DNA of 64,000 nucleotides from JACCZX01 sp963791315. GTDB taxonomy: Bacteria; Pseudomonadota; Gammaproteobacteria; Burkholderiales; Burkholderiaceae_F. The notes below the pieces were generated by a model. That model had not been told where the DNA came from and did no database searches. It saw only the letters and a list, made by a program, of their open reading frames with translations. The stretch's first letter is position 1. Each line of letters starts with the position of its first letter. The position numbers were made by a program, and so were the translations under genes. Location of the stretch: the NCBI GenBank assembly GCA_963791315.1, contig CAWBRQ010000006.1:248001-312000 (forward strand), in the 5' to 3' direction. This document shows, piece by piece, positions 32,454-42,148 of the stretch.

Positions 32454-33599
32454 ATGCGTAATTGGGCAGCTCTTCTGTGCGTACTGCTGGCGGCGTGCGC
32501 CACCCCGCCGCAGCGCGTGCCGCCTCCTGAGTTCCTTTTGAAGGACGCTCTCTTTTCTAAGTCTTCCGAGCGAATCGCCGCCGCCGACGTGTTCGCGTTG
32601 AGCGAGCAGATGAAGCGTTATCTGCGGACGGAGATCGCCAGTCAGCTACGCCAGGAAGGCTCGCCGCAAGGCTTGATCAATGCGCTTTACGAGCGAGACC
32701 AGCTCAAGCTGCAGTACGACGTCAGCATGACCCGCAACGCTTCGCAGGCCTTTGACGCGCGAGCAGGAAATTGTCTTTCGCTGGTTGTCATGACCGCCGC
32801 TTTTGCGAAAGAGCTAGGGTTGCAAGTCACCTATCAGAGCGCCTATCTGGAGGAAACCTGGGGGCGTAGCGGCGACCTGCTGGTGCGCAGCGGGCATGTC
32901 AACGTGACTCTTGACAGAAAAATGGGCGATAGGAACACCATCGGGAGTGCGGCGACGACAGTTGACTTTCTGCCCGCCGAGAGCCTGCGCGGACTGCGGT
33001 TACGCGATATTCGGGAAGAAACGATCGTTGCGATGTACATGAACAACAAGGCGGTGGAGGCGCTTGCCGATGGGCGTCTAGACGACGCCTACGCTTGGGC
33101 GCGCGAAGCGCTTCTGCAGAGCCCGGAATTTCTGGGTTCGCACAACACCCTGGGCGTCATCTACATGCGCCGTGGCGATTTGGCTCAGTCTGACAAGGTC
33201 TTTAGCTATCTACTCAGGCATGACCCCGCAAATGAACGGGCGATAGCCAATCTGGCGCAGGTATTCGCTCGTCAGGGACGAGACGTTGAATCAGCGGCGC
33301 TGCTGCGCAGGCTCGCACAAATCGAGCCTGTCCCCCCGTTCCATTACTTCAACCTCGGTCGCGCGGCGATGGAGGAGGGAAATTTCAGGCTCGCGCGGGA
33401 ATTATTTACCAAAGAGGTCGCTCGCGCCGACTACAACGCTGAGTTTCACTTCTGGCTGGCGGTTGCCAATTTCAAGCTGGGAGACATCGAGCCCGCCAAG
33501 AAGCACCTGGCTCTCGCAAAGGAAAATGGCACCACGCGCAACGACCGTGAGTTGTATGGCGCGAAGCTAGCCTGGCTGCAGACGCACGGAATGCAATAG
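32454..33599 (+). CDS. Lipoprotein with transglutaminase-like domain and TPR repeats
   Basis: The ATG at 32454 is fixed by a strong AAGGAG Shine-Dalgarno. A lipoprotein signal (MRNWAALLCVLLAAC, modified Cys at 15) indicates membrane anchoring. Residues about 90-190 look like a transglutaminase/cysteine-protease fold with candidate Cys in AGNCLSLVVMTAAFAKELGL and His in VRSGHVNVTLD. Residues 200-370 form tetratricopeptide-like helices (GSHNTLGVIYMRRGDLAQSDKVF, NERAIANLAQVFARQGRDVESA). It has 381 residues and is intact. The substrate is unknown. The 83-bp gap after serB holds a CCTGCC/GGCAGG hairpin (32415-32428). Confidence 0.78.
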   Translation: MRNWAALLCVLLAACATPPQRVPPPEFLLKDALFSKSSERIAAADVFALSEQMKRYLRTEIASQLRQEGSPQGLINALYERDQLKLQYDVSMTRNASQAFDARAGNCLSLVVMTAAFAKELGLQVTYQSAYLEETWGRSGDLLVRSGHVNVTLDRKMGDRNTIGSAATTVDFLPAESLRGLRLRDIREETIVAMYMNNKAVEALADGRLDDAYAWAREALLQSPEFLGSHNTLGVIYMRRGDLAQSDKVFSYLLRHDPANERAIANLAQVFARQGRDVESAALLRRLAQIEPVPPFHYFNLGRAAMEEGNFRLARELFTKEVARADYNAEFHFWLAVANFKLGDIEPAKKHLALAKENGTTRNDRELYGAKLAWLQTHGMQ

Positions 33600-33646
33600 A
33601 GGTCCGGCACTCGACGCGCCCGCACGTGGATTACCCTCGAGTGAGA

Positions 33647-34348
33647 ATGCGCCGCCTTGGCTGCGCAGTCCTCATCACGACGTCATGTGCCTTGACACTG
33701 CCCGCGGCTAATGCTGCGCGCCCACTGACGACCGACGATGCCGGTGTCCTCAATACCGCCCAATGCGAACTCGATACGTTCGTCGAACGCAGCCGAGTTC
33801 AGGGCGAGCCGAGCTATCTCGGAGGTTCGCTCCAAGCAGGTTGTGGAATTGGCCTCAACACTCAGCTGTCTGTGGTCGGCGCAAGGTTCGACGGCGATCC
33901 GTCGACGACGCACCTCGGTCTTACCGGAAAGACCGCGCTGATCGAGCTAACGGAATCCGGCCCCGGCTTCACTATCGGTTATGCCTTCGACTGGGCGCGA
34001 CAGAGTGAACAGCCGTTCCGGTTAGACACCGGTTTGCTGATCGCGATCGCAACGTTTCCGTTTGAGAAAAACTGGTTCGGGCACGTCAATGCCGGTTGGC
34101 AACGCACTCAGATGCCGCGCGAAAACGCGTTGTTCTGGGGCCTTGCGATCGAGCGCGAAGCAGTTGCAGACAGCCGCGTCGATTTGATGGCGGAGGCCTA
34201 TGGCGCTGGCGAATCCTCGCCCTGGTTTGCACTCGGTGCGCGCTTCCATGCGATCGAACAGAGGCTGTCGATCAACGGATCGATCGCGATCAAACCCCGT
34301 TCTGAACGGGAGGCACGCACAACGATCGGAGCGCGATTGGCGTTTTAG
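33647..34348 (+). CDS. Predicted secreted or outer-membrane beta-rich protein
   Basis: A Sec signal MRRLGCAVLITTSCALTLPAANA precedes a mature protein that begins ARPLTTDDAG. Alternating hydrophobic strands follow (QLSVVGARFDG, FTIGYAFDWAR, FGHVNAGWQRTQ, ALGARFHAIEQ), and the protein ends in a C-terminal aromatic, TIGARLAF, typical of outer-membrane barrels. It has 233 residues from the ATG at 33647. The specific function is not recognisable. It may be cotranscribed with the lipoprotein 47 bp upstream. Its stop interlocks with the peptidase gene (TTAG). Confidence 0.7.
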   Translation: MRRLGCAVLITTSCALTLPAANAARPLTTDDAGVLNTAQCELDTFVERSRVQGEPSYLGGSLQAGCGIGLNTQLSVVGARFDGDPSTTHLGLTGKTALIELTESGPGFTIGYAFDWARQSEQPFRLDTGLLIAIATFPFEKNWFGHVNAGWQRTQMPRENALFWGLAIEREAVADSRVDLMAEAYGAGESSPWFALGARFHAIEQRLSINGSIAIKPRSEREARTTIGARLAF

Positions 34349-34962
34349 CTTGCCGCGGAGCTGGCAGCAACCGGCTTCTTACGCGGACGATCGATCCAGA
34401 TTCGTTCATCGCCGGTGTCGACGTGAACAAAATTGCGTCCCGGATAAAGTCCGGTACCGCCATGGCCCAGCACACTCGCCATGCCAGCGAGCTTTAGATT
34501 CGGCACTCCCGCCACGCTGATATCCGCAGCACGCCCGACGATGTGTCGTGAGTCGAGCGCAGCACCTTCCGTGAGCTTGTTGGTCTTCGGCGTTCTGTAG
34601 CCCGAGTGAATGCGCAGTGGTGCATCAACTCCGGTGCGCGCAAGCCAAGTCTGCAGGCCGCATAACACGTCTAGCAACGCATGATTCATCGGGAAGACCC
34701 GGTCAGCTTGCAGATCGCGCATGGCCCAGCAGAGGTTCCAATACTCATCACGGTTGTAACCGGTGTCGGCCGACCAGTAGGTCGCTTCTACCTGCTCGTT
34801 ACCGCGCACCAGCCGCAGCGTACGTCGCTCGCTGAGTAGCGCGCGCAGTCGATCTTCGGGCGTTTCACCCGCGGCTCTCGCATCGGCGACAGCCAGGCAA
34901 AAACCACCAGCCGCCCCCAATAGCAACCGCCTGCGGGAGTCTGAAAACTCGTCGGACGTCAT
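34345..34962 (-). CDS. DUF882/M15-type peptidoglycan peptidase with Tat signal
   Basis: A YcbK/MepK-like metallopeptidase expected to cut peptidoglycan cross-links in the periplasm. The twin-arginine signal is DSRRRLLLGAAGGFCLAVADARA. The metal-binding set is visible as SGYRTPKTN, DSRHIVGRAADIS (His and Asp) and NFVHVDTGDERIW (His). It has 205 residues and is intact, the usual size for the family. It is followed on the same strand by nothing closely linked, and bktB lies upstream by 51 bp. Confidence 0.85.
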   Translation of the reverse strand: MTSDEFSDSRRRLLLGAAGGFCLAVADARAAGETPEDRLRALLSERRTLRLVRGNEQVEATYWSADTGYNRDEYWNLCWAMRDLQADRVFPMNHALLDVLCGLQTWLARTGVDAPLRIHSGYRTPKTNKLTEGAALDSRHIVGRAADISVAGVPNLKLAGMASVLGHGGTGLYPGRNFVHVDTGDERIWIDRPRKKPVAASSAAS

Positions 34963-35013
34963 ACCCAGCTCAACGTCGCGTGTCGTGCTGCCGCCTACAT
35001 GCTGCGACGTGTT

Positions 35014-36195
35014 CTATACCCGCTCGAACACAGCCGCGATGCCCTGCCCGCCGCCGATGCACATCGTCGCCAACGCGTAGCGTCCGCCAGTGCGCTCGAG
35101 CTCGTACAGCGCCTTGACGGTAATCATTGCACCGGTCGCGCCGATCGGATGACCGAGCGAGATGCCACTGCCATTCGGATTGAGTTTTTCGGACGGAAAA
35201 CCGAGATCTTTTGCAACCGCGCAAGCCTGCGCTGCGAACGCCTCGTTTGCTTCGATGACATCGAGATCAGAGACCTTCAGCTTGGCGCGCTCGAGCGCCA
35301 TCTTCGTCGAAGGAACAGGACCGATCCCCATGTACTTCGGATCGACTCCGGCATGACCGTAGCTGACCAGCCGCGCCATCGGTTTCAAGCCACGCTTCTC
35401 GGCGACGCTGCGCTCCATCAGTACCACTGCAGCGGCGCCGTCGTTGATACCGGAGGCGTTGCCTGCGGTAACCGTGCCGTTTTCCTTCGCGAACACAGGC
35501 TTTAGCTTAGCCATGTCTTCGAGCGTTGCGCCGTCACGAAAGTGCTCGTCGGCGTCGAACATCGCCGCGCCCTTCTTGCCCTTGACCTCGACCGGGATAA
35601 TCTGGCTTTTGAAGCGACCTTCCTTCGTCGCAGCCGCAGCGCGGCGATGACTTTCGACCGCAAGCTTGTCCTGCTCGTCGCGTGTGATGCCCCATTTGGT
35701 CGCCACATTCTCTGCCGTGACGCCCATATGAATCACGTCGAACGGATCGTGCAGCGCTCCAACCATCATGTCGATCGTCTTGAAGTCGCCCATGCGCTGG
35801 CCCCAGCGTCCCGTCGGCAGGATGAACGGCCCGCGCGACATGTTCTCCGCGCCGCCGCCGATAGCGATATCGGTATCGCCAAGCATGATCGACTGCGCAG
35901 CGGAAATGATCGCCTGCAAGCCGCTGCCACATAAGCGATTCAACGTCAGGCACGGAGCACTCTGGGCAACTCCGCCGTTCAGAGCCGCGACACGTGCCAG
36001 ATACATATCCTTCGGCTCGGTATTGACTACGTGACCGAACACGACGTGACCGACCTCCTCGCCTTTTACTTTCGCTCGCTTCAACGCTTCGGCGACGACG
36101 ATGGCCCCAAGCTGAGTGGGCGGCACATCTTTCAAGCTTCCGCCGAACGTTCCGATCGCGGTGCGAACACCGCTGACGACGACCACTTCTCTCAT
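35014..36195 (-). CDS. bktB: Beta-ketothiolase BktB
   Basis: Thiolase that condenses acetyl-CoA with acetyl- or propionyl-CoA for short-chain PHA synthesis, or degrades 3-ketoacyl-CoA. The catalytic residues are C89 (NRLCGSGLQ), H349 (LGHPIGATG) and C379 (CIGGGQGIAA). From memory the sequence is closer to the BktB type of Cupriavidus than to PhaA, with SGVRTAIGTFGGSLKDV at the start. It has 393 residues and is intact. Its Shine-Dalgarno overlaps the stop of the upstream outer-membrane protein gene. A second thiolase, phaA, lies 16 kb away. Confidence 0.9.
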   Translation of the reverse strand: MREVVVVSGVRTAIGTFGGSLKDVPPTQLGAIVVAEALKRAKVKGEEVGHVVFGHVVNTEPKDMYLARVAALNGGVAQSAPCLTLNRLCGSGLQAIISAAQSIMLGDTDIAIGGGAENMSRGPFILPTGRWGQRMGDFKTIDMMVGALHDPFDVIHMGVTAENVATKWGITRDEQDKLAVESHRRAAAATKEGRFKSQIIPVEVKGKKGAAMFDADEHFRDGATLEDMAKLKPVFAKENGTVTAGNASGINDGAAAVVLMERSVAEKRGLKPMARLVSYGHAGVDPKYMGIGPVPSTKMALERAKLKVSDLDVIEANEAFAAQACAVAKDLGFPSEKLNPNGSGISLGHPIGATGAMITVKALYELERTGGRYALATMCIGGGQGIAAVFERV

Positions 36196-36205
36196 TGCAA
36201 TCTCC

Positions 36206-36814
36206 TCAAAACCGCGCGGTCAGACCGAGCATCGCCTGGCCCTGCACGAACGAATCACCGCTCAAAAAAACGACGCAGCCTCCCGAGCAGAACAATCCGC
36301 CCGAGCTGTTCAGCAGAGTAAAGAAGCCGCGTGCCTCCGCCCGTACAGCAACTGCACTGCCAATCGGCCATAGGTAACCAAACCCGACGTTCATCGACGC
36401 CTTTGTTTCGCTGCTCAGCCCGTTCATGTTCGGCGAGAAATGCGTCACGCCAAGTCCCCCGACCGCGTACGGTCCACGGCCGATCGGCCCGTCGAAAAAA
36501 TAGGTTCCGCCAAGATGCAGATAGCGCACCGCGATGTCGAAGCGCGGTATGCCACCGCCAGGGCTCAGCGACGTGTTCTGCTGTCCATAGAACAGTTGCA
36601 ACTGGCGTGCCGAATCGAGATCGTAGTCAGCGGCAACGCCGAAAGCCGCGCCGGACTTGACGCTCGCACGTTCCCCGGTGGTGTCGTTTTCGATGCCTTC
36701 GCTGACGGCATAACCGCCGAAGGCAGTTATGCTGACTTGTGAGAGCGCCGGCGGTGCAAGAAGCATCAACAACACGGCGATCGCTGCGATTCGCAACGCG
36801 TTCAGCGCGGTCAT
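36206..36814 (-). CDS. Outer-membrane beta-barrel protein
   Basis: A signal peptide MTALNALRIAAIAVLLMLLAPPALS precedes a barrel-like mature part (VSITAFGGYAVSEG, AFGVAADYDLD, RQLQLFYGQQNTSL, VRYLHLGGTYFFDG) ending GLTARF with a terminal Phe. It has about 203 residues, near OmpW/OmpX-like sizes. The family is not certain. The start at 36814 is preferred over 36856 because it opens the signal peptide. Its TGA is followed by GGAG, which serves as the bktB ribosome-binding site 10 nt upstream of bktB. Confidence 0.75.
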   Translation of the reverse strand: MTALNALRIAAIAVLLMLLAPPALSQVSITAFGGYAVSEGIENDTTGERASVKSGAAFGVAADYDLDSARQLQLFYGQQNTSLSPGGGIPRFDIAVRYLHLGGTYFFDGPIGRGPYAVGGLGVTHFSPNMNGLSSETKASMNVGFGYLWPIGSAVAVRAEARGFFTLLNSSGGLFCSGGCVVFLSGDSFVQGQAMLGLTARF

Positions 36815-36926
36815 GACCAGTGTCGGCGCCAGACCGGCGTCACTTCGGCAATGCATCGACTCTTTCCAACAGATCGCACTTCGACGCTGGCCGCGCCGCG
36901 CTTCGCCGTGTAAAGCGTGTATCTAA

Positions 36927-38308
36927 TCATACGACCGTGCCGCACAAATCGTGCTCCGCAGCGGATGTGATGAGAACGTCGACGAACTCACCGACGCTTA
37001 GTGTTCGGCGGCCGGTCGCAATCTCGACAACCCCGTCGATCTCAGGCGCATCGGCTGCGCTGCGCCCGGTCGCAACTGTCGGCCCCACCTCGTCGATCAA
37101 AACGCGCTGCACACTGCCGACCTTGCGCTGTAAGCGCTGCGCCGAAATCTGCTGCTGCAGCTCCATAAAGCGCGCGCGCCGCTCCTCGCGAACTTCGTCC
37201 GGCAACTGACCCGGCAACGCGTTCGCCGCTGCTCCATCGACCGGCGAATAAGCAAAGCAGCCGACGCGATCCAGCTCGGCCTCGCGCAGAAAATCCAGCA
37301 GGTATTCGAACTCCGTCTCGGTTTCGCCCGGAAAGCCTGCGATAAACGTCGATCGAATCGTGATGTCCGGGCAGATTTCGCGCCACGCGCGGATGCGCTC
37401 GATGTTCCTCTCGCCTGACGCCGGGCGCTTCATCGACTTCAGGACGCGCGGATGCGCATGCTGGAACGGCACATCGAGATATGGCAGCACTTTGCCTTCG
37501 GCCATCAACGGCACGATCTCGTCGACATGCGGATACGGATACACGTAATGCAGCCGCACCCACGCGTCATTGGCATGCGCGAGTTGCCCGAGCTCTTTGA
37601 CCAGATCGGTCATTCGCGTGCGCACCGCGCGCCCGCCGACAAATCCGAGCTGATATCTGACATCGACACCGTATGCACTGGTGTCTTGCGAGATCACGAG
37701 CAGCTCCCGCACGCCCTGCTTCAGCAAGTTCTCAGCCTCTCGCATCACATCGCCGATCGGCCGCGAGACCAGATCACCGCGCATCGAGGGAATGATGCAG
37801 AAGCTGCAGCGATGATTGCAGCCTTCGGAGATTTTCAGATACGCATAATGGCGCGGCGTCAGCTTGATGCCGGCCGGTGGCACAAGGTCGGTGTACGGGA
37901 TCGTGCGGCCTTGGCAGATGACGATGCACGTGATCGAGCACCTCGCCTGCCGCATGCGGTCCGGTCACGGCGAGCACCTTGGGATGCGCTTTCGCGATCA
38001 GGTTCTCATCGCCGTCCTTCTTCGCGCCCAGGCATCCGGTGACGATGACCTTGCCGTTTTCGGCGAGCGCCTCGCCAATCGCGTCGAGCGACTCTTGGAC
38101 GGCCGCGTCGATAAACCCGCACGTATTGACGATGACCAGATCGGCGTCGCCGTACGTTGGCGCTCGTTGCGTAGCCTTCGGCGCGCAGCTGCGTGATGAT
38201 CAGTTCCGAATCGACCAGTGCCTTGGGGCATCCCAGGGACACGAAGCCCACCGAGGGCGTGGGCTTGGGATTGCGGACGCGCCGACGCGCCGCAACCGTC
38301 GCCGTCAT
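36927..38308 (-). CDS. rimO: Ribosomal protein S12 methylthiotransferase RimO, frameshifted
   Basis: Radical-SAM enzyme that adds a methylthio group to Asp of ribosomal protein S12. The N-terminal MTTase domain reads VGFVSLGCPKALVDSELIITQLRAEGY. A frame change near 38165 leads to DADLVIVNTCGFIDAAV, and another near 37940 leads to the radical-SAM cluster CNHRCSFC in ISEGCNHRCSFCIIPSMRG. The C-terminal TRAM region is RKVGSVQRVLIDEVGP. The span gives about 460 residues. The ATG is at 38306-38308. The raw frame runs back into phaR without a stop. Confidence 0.92.
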
Positions 38309-38334
38309 CGCGAGCTCGCCGTTACTTTCAGCCG

Positions 38335-38875
38335 TTACTTCTTTATCGCCCGGAAAGCCGGGAAATCCGGTGAACATCGAGCGCGCCTGCTTCTGCATGT
38401 TCTCCTGCATCTGCACGAACAGATTTTTCGACTGCTCGATGTAGTTGGACATCATCGACTGGATCATCGGCGCCTGCATGTTGACGAACTGCGTCCACAT
38501 CTCGGGACCGATCTTGTTCGTCTCGTAAAACGCCTTGCTCTGCTCCTGCAGCTTGCCCTGAATGTCGATGAACGCCTGGATGTTCTTCTCGAGGTACGAA
38601 CCCATCATGCCCTGCATCGCGTTGCCGTACAGGCGGATGATGTGCGACAGCATCGGCGCCGTGAACATCGGCAGCCCGCCCGCCTCCTCCTCCAGAATGA
38701 TCTGCAGCAGGATCTGCCGCGTCAGATCGTCATTCGACTTGGCATCGATCACCTGAAAATCCTCGCGCTCGAGCACCAGCTGCTTCACGTCTGCCAACGT
38801 GATGTAGGTGCTGGTCTGCGTGTCGTATAGACGGCGATTCGGATATTTCTTGATCAGGCGAACGGATGTTGCCAT
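38335..38875 (-). CDS. phaR: Polyhydroxyalkanoate synthesis repressor PhaR
   Basis: DNA- and PHB-binding repressor of phasin and PHA genes. RLIKKYPNRRLYDTQTSTYITLADVKQLV is the diagnostic PHB/PHA accumulation-regulator DNA-binding domain. ILLQIILEEEAGGLPMFTAPMLSHIIRLYG and a Met/Gln-rich helical region follow, ending MFTGFPGFPG. The ATG is at 38873-38875. The true stop is hidden by a likely one-base indel. TAA codons in the other frames at 38335-38337 or 38343-38345 would give about 178-180 residues, which is normal. Uncorrected, it reads on into RimO. Confidence 0.92.
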
Positions 38876-39054
38876 GTTTCCCTCGTCTCCCGCGTGTCCG
38901 CGAGGCCCGTCATTCGGCTTTCAAGTCTGTCGATTCTATCCACTTTGTCGCAGCGCAGCGGCGAGCGCCGCCGACAGCGTCATCGCGCTGGTTCTGCGAG
39001 AATCGCTCTGCAGAATCGTCAGCTGCGAGATCGACCACATGATTCGAGGAGAAA

Positions 39055-40386
39055 CAAGTTTCGCGCTGCGTTTCCGTCGTGGCACTCGCCTTGCGTTGAT
39101 GTCGGTTTCAGCAAGTCACGGCAGGCACTGTGACGGTGATCACGTCCTTTCCGAAGGAGCTGACTGCGACGTACAAGGCGCGTTCGAGAAAGCCAATCCG
39201 GATATCAAGATCGAGATACTGAACAAGAGCACGGTGGCCGGCATCGCGTTCGTACGCGAGACCGCGGCCGGGCAGCGGCCCGACGTGTTCTGGGCGTCTG
39301 CACCGGATGCATTCGAAGTGCTGAAGCGCGACAACCTACTGGTCGCGGCAGCGGACGTCGACAACAAGGCGATCCCGGCCAAGATCGGCAACTATCCGAT
39401 CAACGATCCGCAGGGCTTCTACAAGGGCCAGGCGCTCGCGGGCTACGGCATCATGTACAACACGCGCTATCTGAAGGCCAACAAGCTCGCAGCGCCGAAG
39501 GATTGGGACGATCTGCTCGAAGCGCGAGTGGTTTGGCCATGTCGCGATGACCGCGCCGTCGCGCTCGGGCACGATGCACCTGACGGTCGAAACCATCCTG
39601 CAGGGTGAAGGCTGGGACACAGGTTGGGGCAAGGTGCTCGAGATGGCCGGCAATAGCGCGCAAATCACCGAGCGCAGCTTCGGTGTGCCCGACGGCATCA
39701 ACAACGGGCAGTTCGGCGCCGGACCGGTCATCGATTTTTTCGGACTGGCCGGCAAGTATTCAGGCTTCCCGGTCGAGTTCGTTTATCCGGCGCTGACGTC
39801 GATCGTGCCGGCCAACATCGCGCTGATCGCCGGCGGCAAGAACACCGCCGAGGCGAAAAAGTTCGTGCAGTTCACGCTGAGCCAGCCAGGCCAGGAGTTG
39901 CTGCTCGATCCGAAGATTTCGCGCCTGCCGGTGCTCGCCTATTCGAGCTTCGGCAGCAAGATACCCGCCGGATATCCGGACCCGCAGGCGATCGTCAAGC
40001 GTGCCAAGGTCAACTTCGACGCCGATCTGTCTGAAGATCGCTACTCGGTCGTGCATTCGCTGTTCGACCAGACGATCACTTTCCGCCTGAAGGAGCTGCA
40101 GGCGGCAACCAAGGCGATTCACGATGCGGAAGCGAAGCTCGCCGGCAAGAGCAATCCGCAGGCGGCCGATTTGATCAAGCAGGCGCGTGCGCTGGCCTTT
40201 GCGCCAGTGGTTTCATCGTCGCTCGCCGGACAGAAAGACTTTCTGAAAGTGTTCGCGTCGAACAAGAAGGAAGTCGCGATCTCGAAGCAGATCACCGGGC
40301 TTGAAGAAAGCTGGAATCGCAAGTCGCGTGAGAGTTACGCCAAGGCGATTGAACTGGCGCAGCAAGCGTCCGCGTTGATCAAGTAG
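39055..40386 (+). CDS. ABC transporter extracellular substrate-binding protein, frameshifted
   Basis: Periplasmic binding protein of the FbpA/PotD-like class, first gene of an importer operon. The signal peptide region (39055-39130) is scrambled by several indels; TVTVITSFPKEL in another frame marks the mature start. FEKANPDIKIEILNKSTVAGIAFVRE, RPDVFWASAPDAFEVLK, GYGIMYNTRYLKAN and FEFVYPALTSIVPANIALIAGGKN-like pieces follow. A second shift is near 39530. The C-terminal 100 residues form an extra helical extension (ELQAATKAIHDAEAKLAG). The substrate may be ferric iron or a small organic anion or phosphonate; the sequence does not decide. Confidence 0.8.
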
Positions 40387-40398
40387 GTGTTGCCTTAG

Positions 40399-42148
40399 AT
40401 GGCAGTGACGCCGGCCGACGCACTGCCAGTAGACCCGGTTCGCACCGGCGTTCGCGTCCGCCAATTTCTCGGCGCCTCGTGGCGCTCGTATGCCGTTGCT
40501 CGGTGCCGATCGCCGCGTTTCTGCTTGCGCTGCTGCTGATTCCGGTGGGCGCAGTGTTCATCACCGCGTTCCGCGACGGCGACGGCAGCTTCACGTTCGG
40601 CCACTTCGCAACATTCTTCTCGACCGGCTTGATGCGCGAGTCGTTTGGCAACTCGCTCTACGTGGCGATGGCAAGCGTCGTCGTCGCTTCGCTGATCGCG
40701 ACGCCGCTCGCATACATCACGGTGCGCTTCCAGTTTCGCGGCGCGACGTTGATCCAGACGCTCGGCGTGCTGCCGTTGATCATGCCGCCGTTCGTCGGCG
40801 CCGTTGCGATGCAGTTGATCTTCGGCCGCTCGGGTTCGGTCAACCTGCTGCTCGACGAAACCTTCGGCTTCTCGATTCCGATCATGCAGGGGCTGACCGG
40901 CGTGATCTTCGTCGAGAGCCTGCACTACTTTCCGTTCATCCTGATGAACCTGATCGTCGCGCTGCGCGCGATCGACGGTGCGATGGAAGAAGCCGCGCTG
41001 AACCTCGGCGCCAAAGGATGGCGGCTGTTTTCGCGCGTGGTGTTTCCCGCTGGCGCTGCCAGGCTATCTCGCCGGCGCCGCACTGGTATTCATCAAGGTC
41101 TTCGATGACCTCGGCACGCCGCTCGTGCTCGGGCAGACCAACATGCTCGCACCGCAGGCTTATCTGCGCATCACGCAGGTCGGGCTGGAAGACCCGCTCG
41201 GTTACGTGATCAGCGTGATCATGATCGCGTTCTCGATCCTTGCGCTGTGGCTGTCGATACGCGTGATGAAGGGCAAGGACTATTCGACGTTGCAAAAAGG
41301 CGGCGCCGGCATCGCGCGGCGGCGGTTGTCGACGTGGCGAATCCGTGGCTTGCGTATGTCGGCCATCGGGCTGGTGTTGCTGGTCGTGCTCAGTCCGCAC
41401 CTCGGACTGATCGCTGCTGTCGTTCGCACGCGTCTGGAGTTTCTCCGTACTGCCCGACGACTACACGCTGGCCAACTACGCGACGGTGTTCGCAGACAGC
41501 ACCGGCATGATCACCAACACACTGCTGTACTGCGGACTGGCGGCGCACGATCGACGTCGTCATTGGCGTTGCGATTGCCTATCTGATTCTGCGCACACGC
41601 ATTCCTGCACGTCAGTGGCTCGACTTCGCGGCCAGCGCCGCAATCGCGGTGCCGGGAATCGTGCTGGCGATCGGTTACTTGCGCACGTTCCAGGGCTTCG
41701 AGATCGGCGGGGTGCCCGATCACGCAGACGTGGCTGCTGATCATGCTGGCTTACTCGGTGCGGCGATTGCCGTACGCGCTGCGCTCGTGCATGGCCGCGC
41801 TACAGCAGATCAACGTCAGTCTCGAGGAAGCGGCCGAGATGCTGGGCGCCAGCAAATGGCGCTCGGTGCGCCGTGTATGTGATCCCACTGATGGCCGGCG
41901 GCATTCTCGCCGGCTTTGTATCGAGCTTCATCACCGCGGCGGTCGAACTCTCGGCGACGATTCTGCTGGTCGTCAAGGAATCGCAGGCGCCGATGAGCTA
42001 CGGCATCTACCTTTACATGCAGTCGATCTCGGGCCGGGGCGCCGGTGCCGCGCTCGGCGTCCTGCTGGTGCTGACGGTCGCGGTCGGCACTTACCTGTCG
42101 CATCGTACTCGCCGATCGCGCCAATCGCAGCCTGGAGCTGCACGATGA
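40399..42148 (+). CDS. ABC transporter two-domain permease (FbpB-type), frameshifted
   Basis: Inner-membrane channel with two fused six-helix halves. Each half carries the ATPase-contact EAA loop, EEAALNLGAKGWRLFSRVVFP and EEAAEMLGASKWRSVRRV. Hydrophobic segments include AAFLLALLLIPVGAVFITAF and ITNTLLYCGL. Five or more indels are present (about 40470, 41055, 41410, 41545 and 41720). The ATG at 40399 lies 12 nt after the binding-protein stop. The stop TGA at 42146-42148 overlaps the ATPase start (ATGA). It has about 583 residues, normal for fused permeases. Confidence 0.85.
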
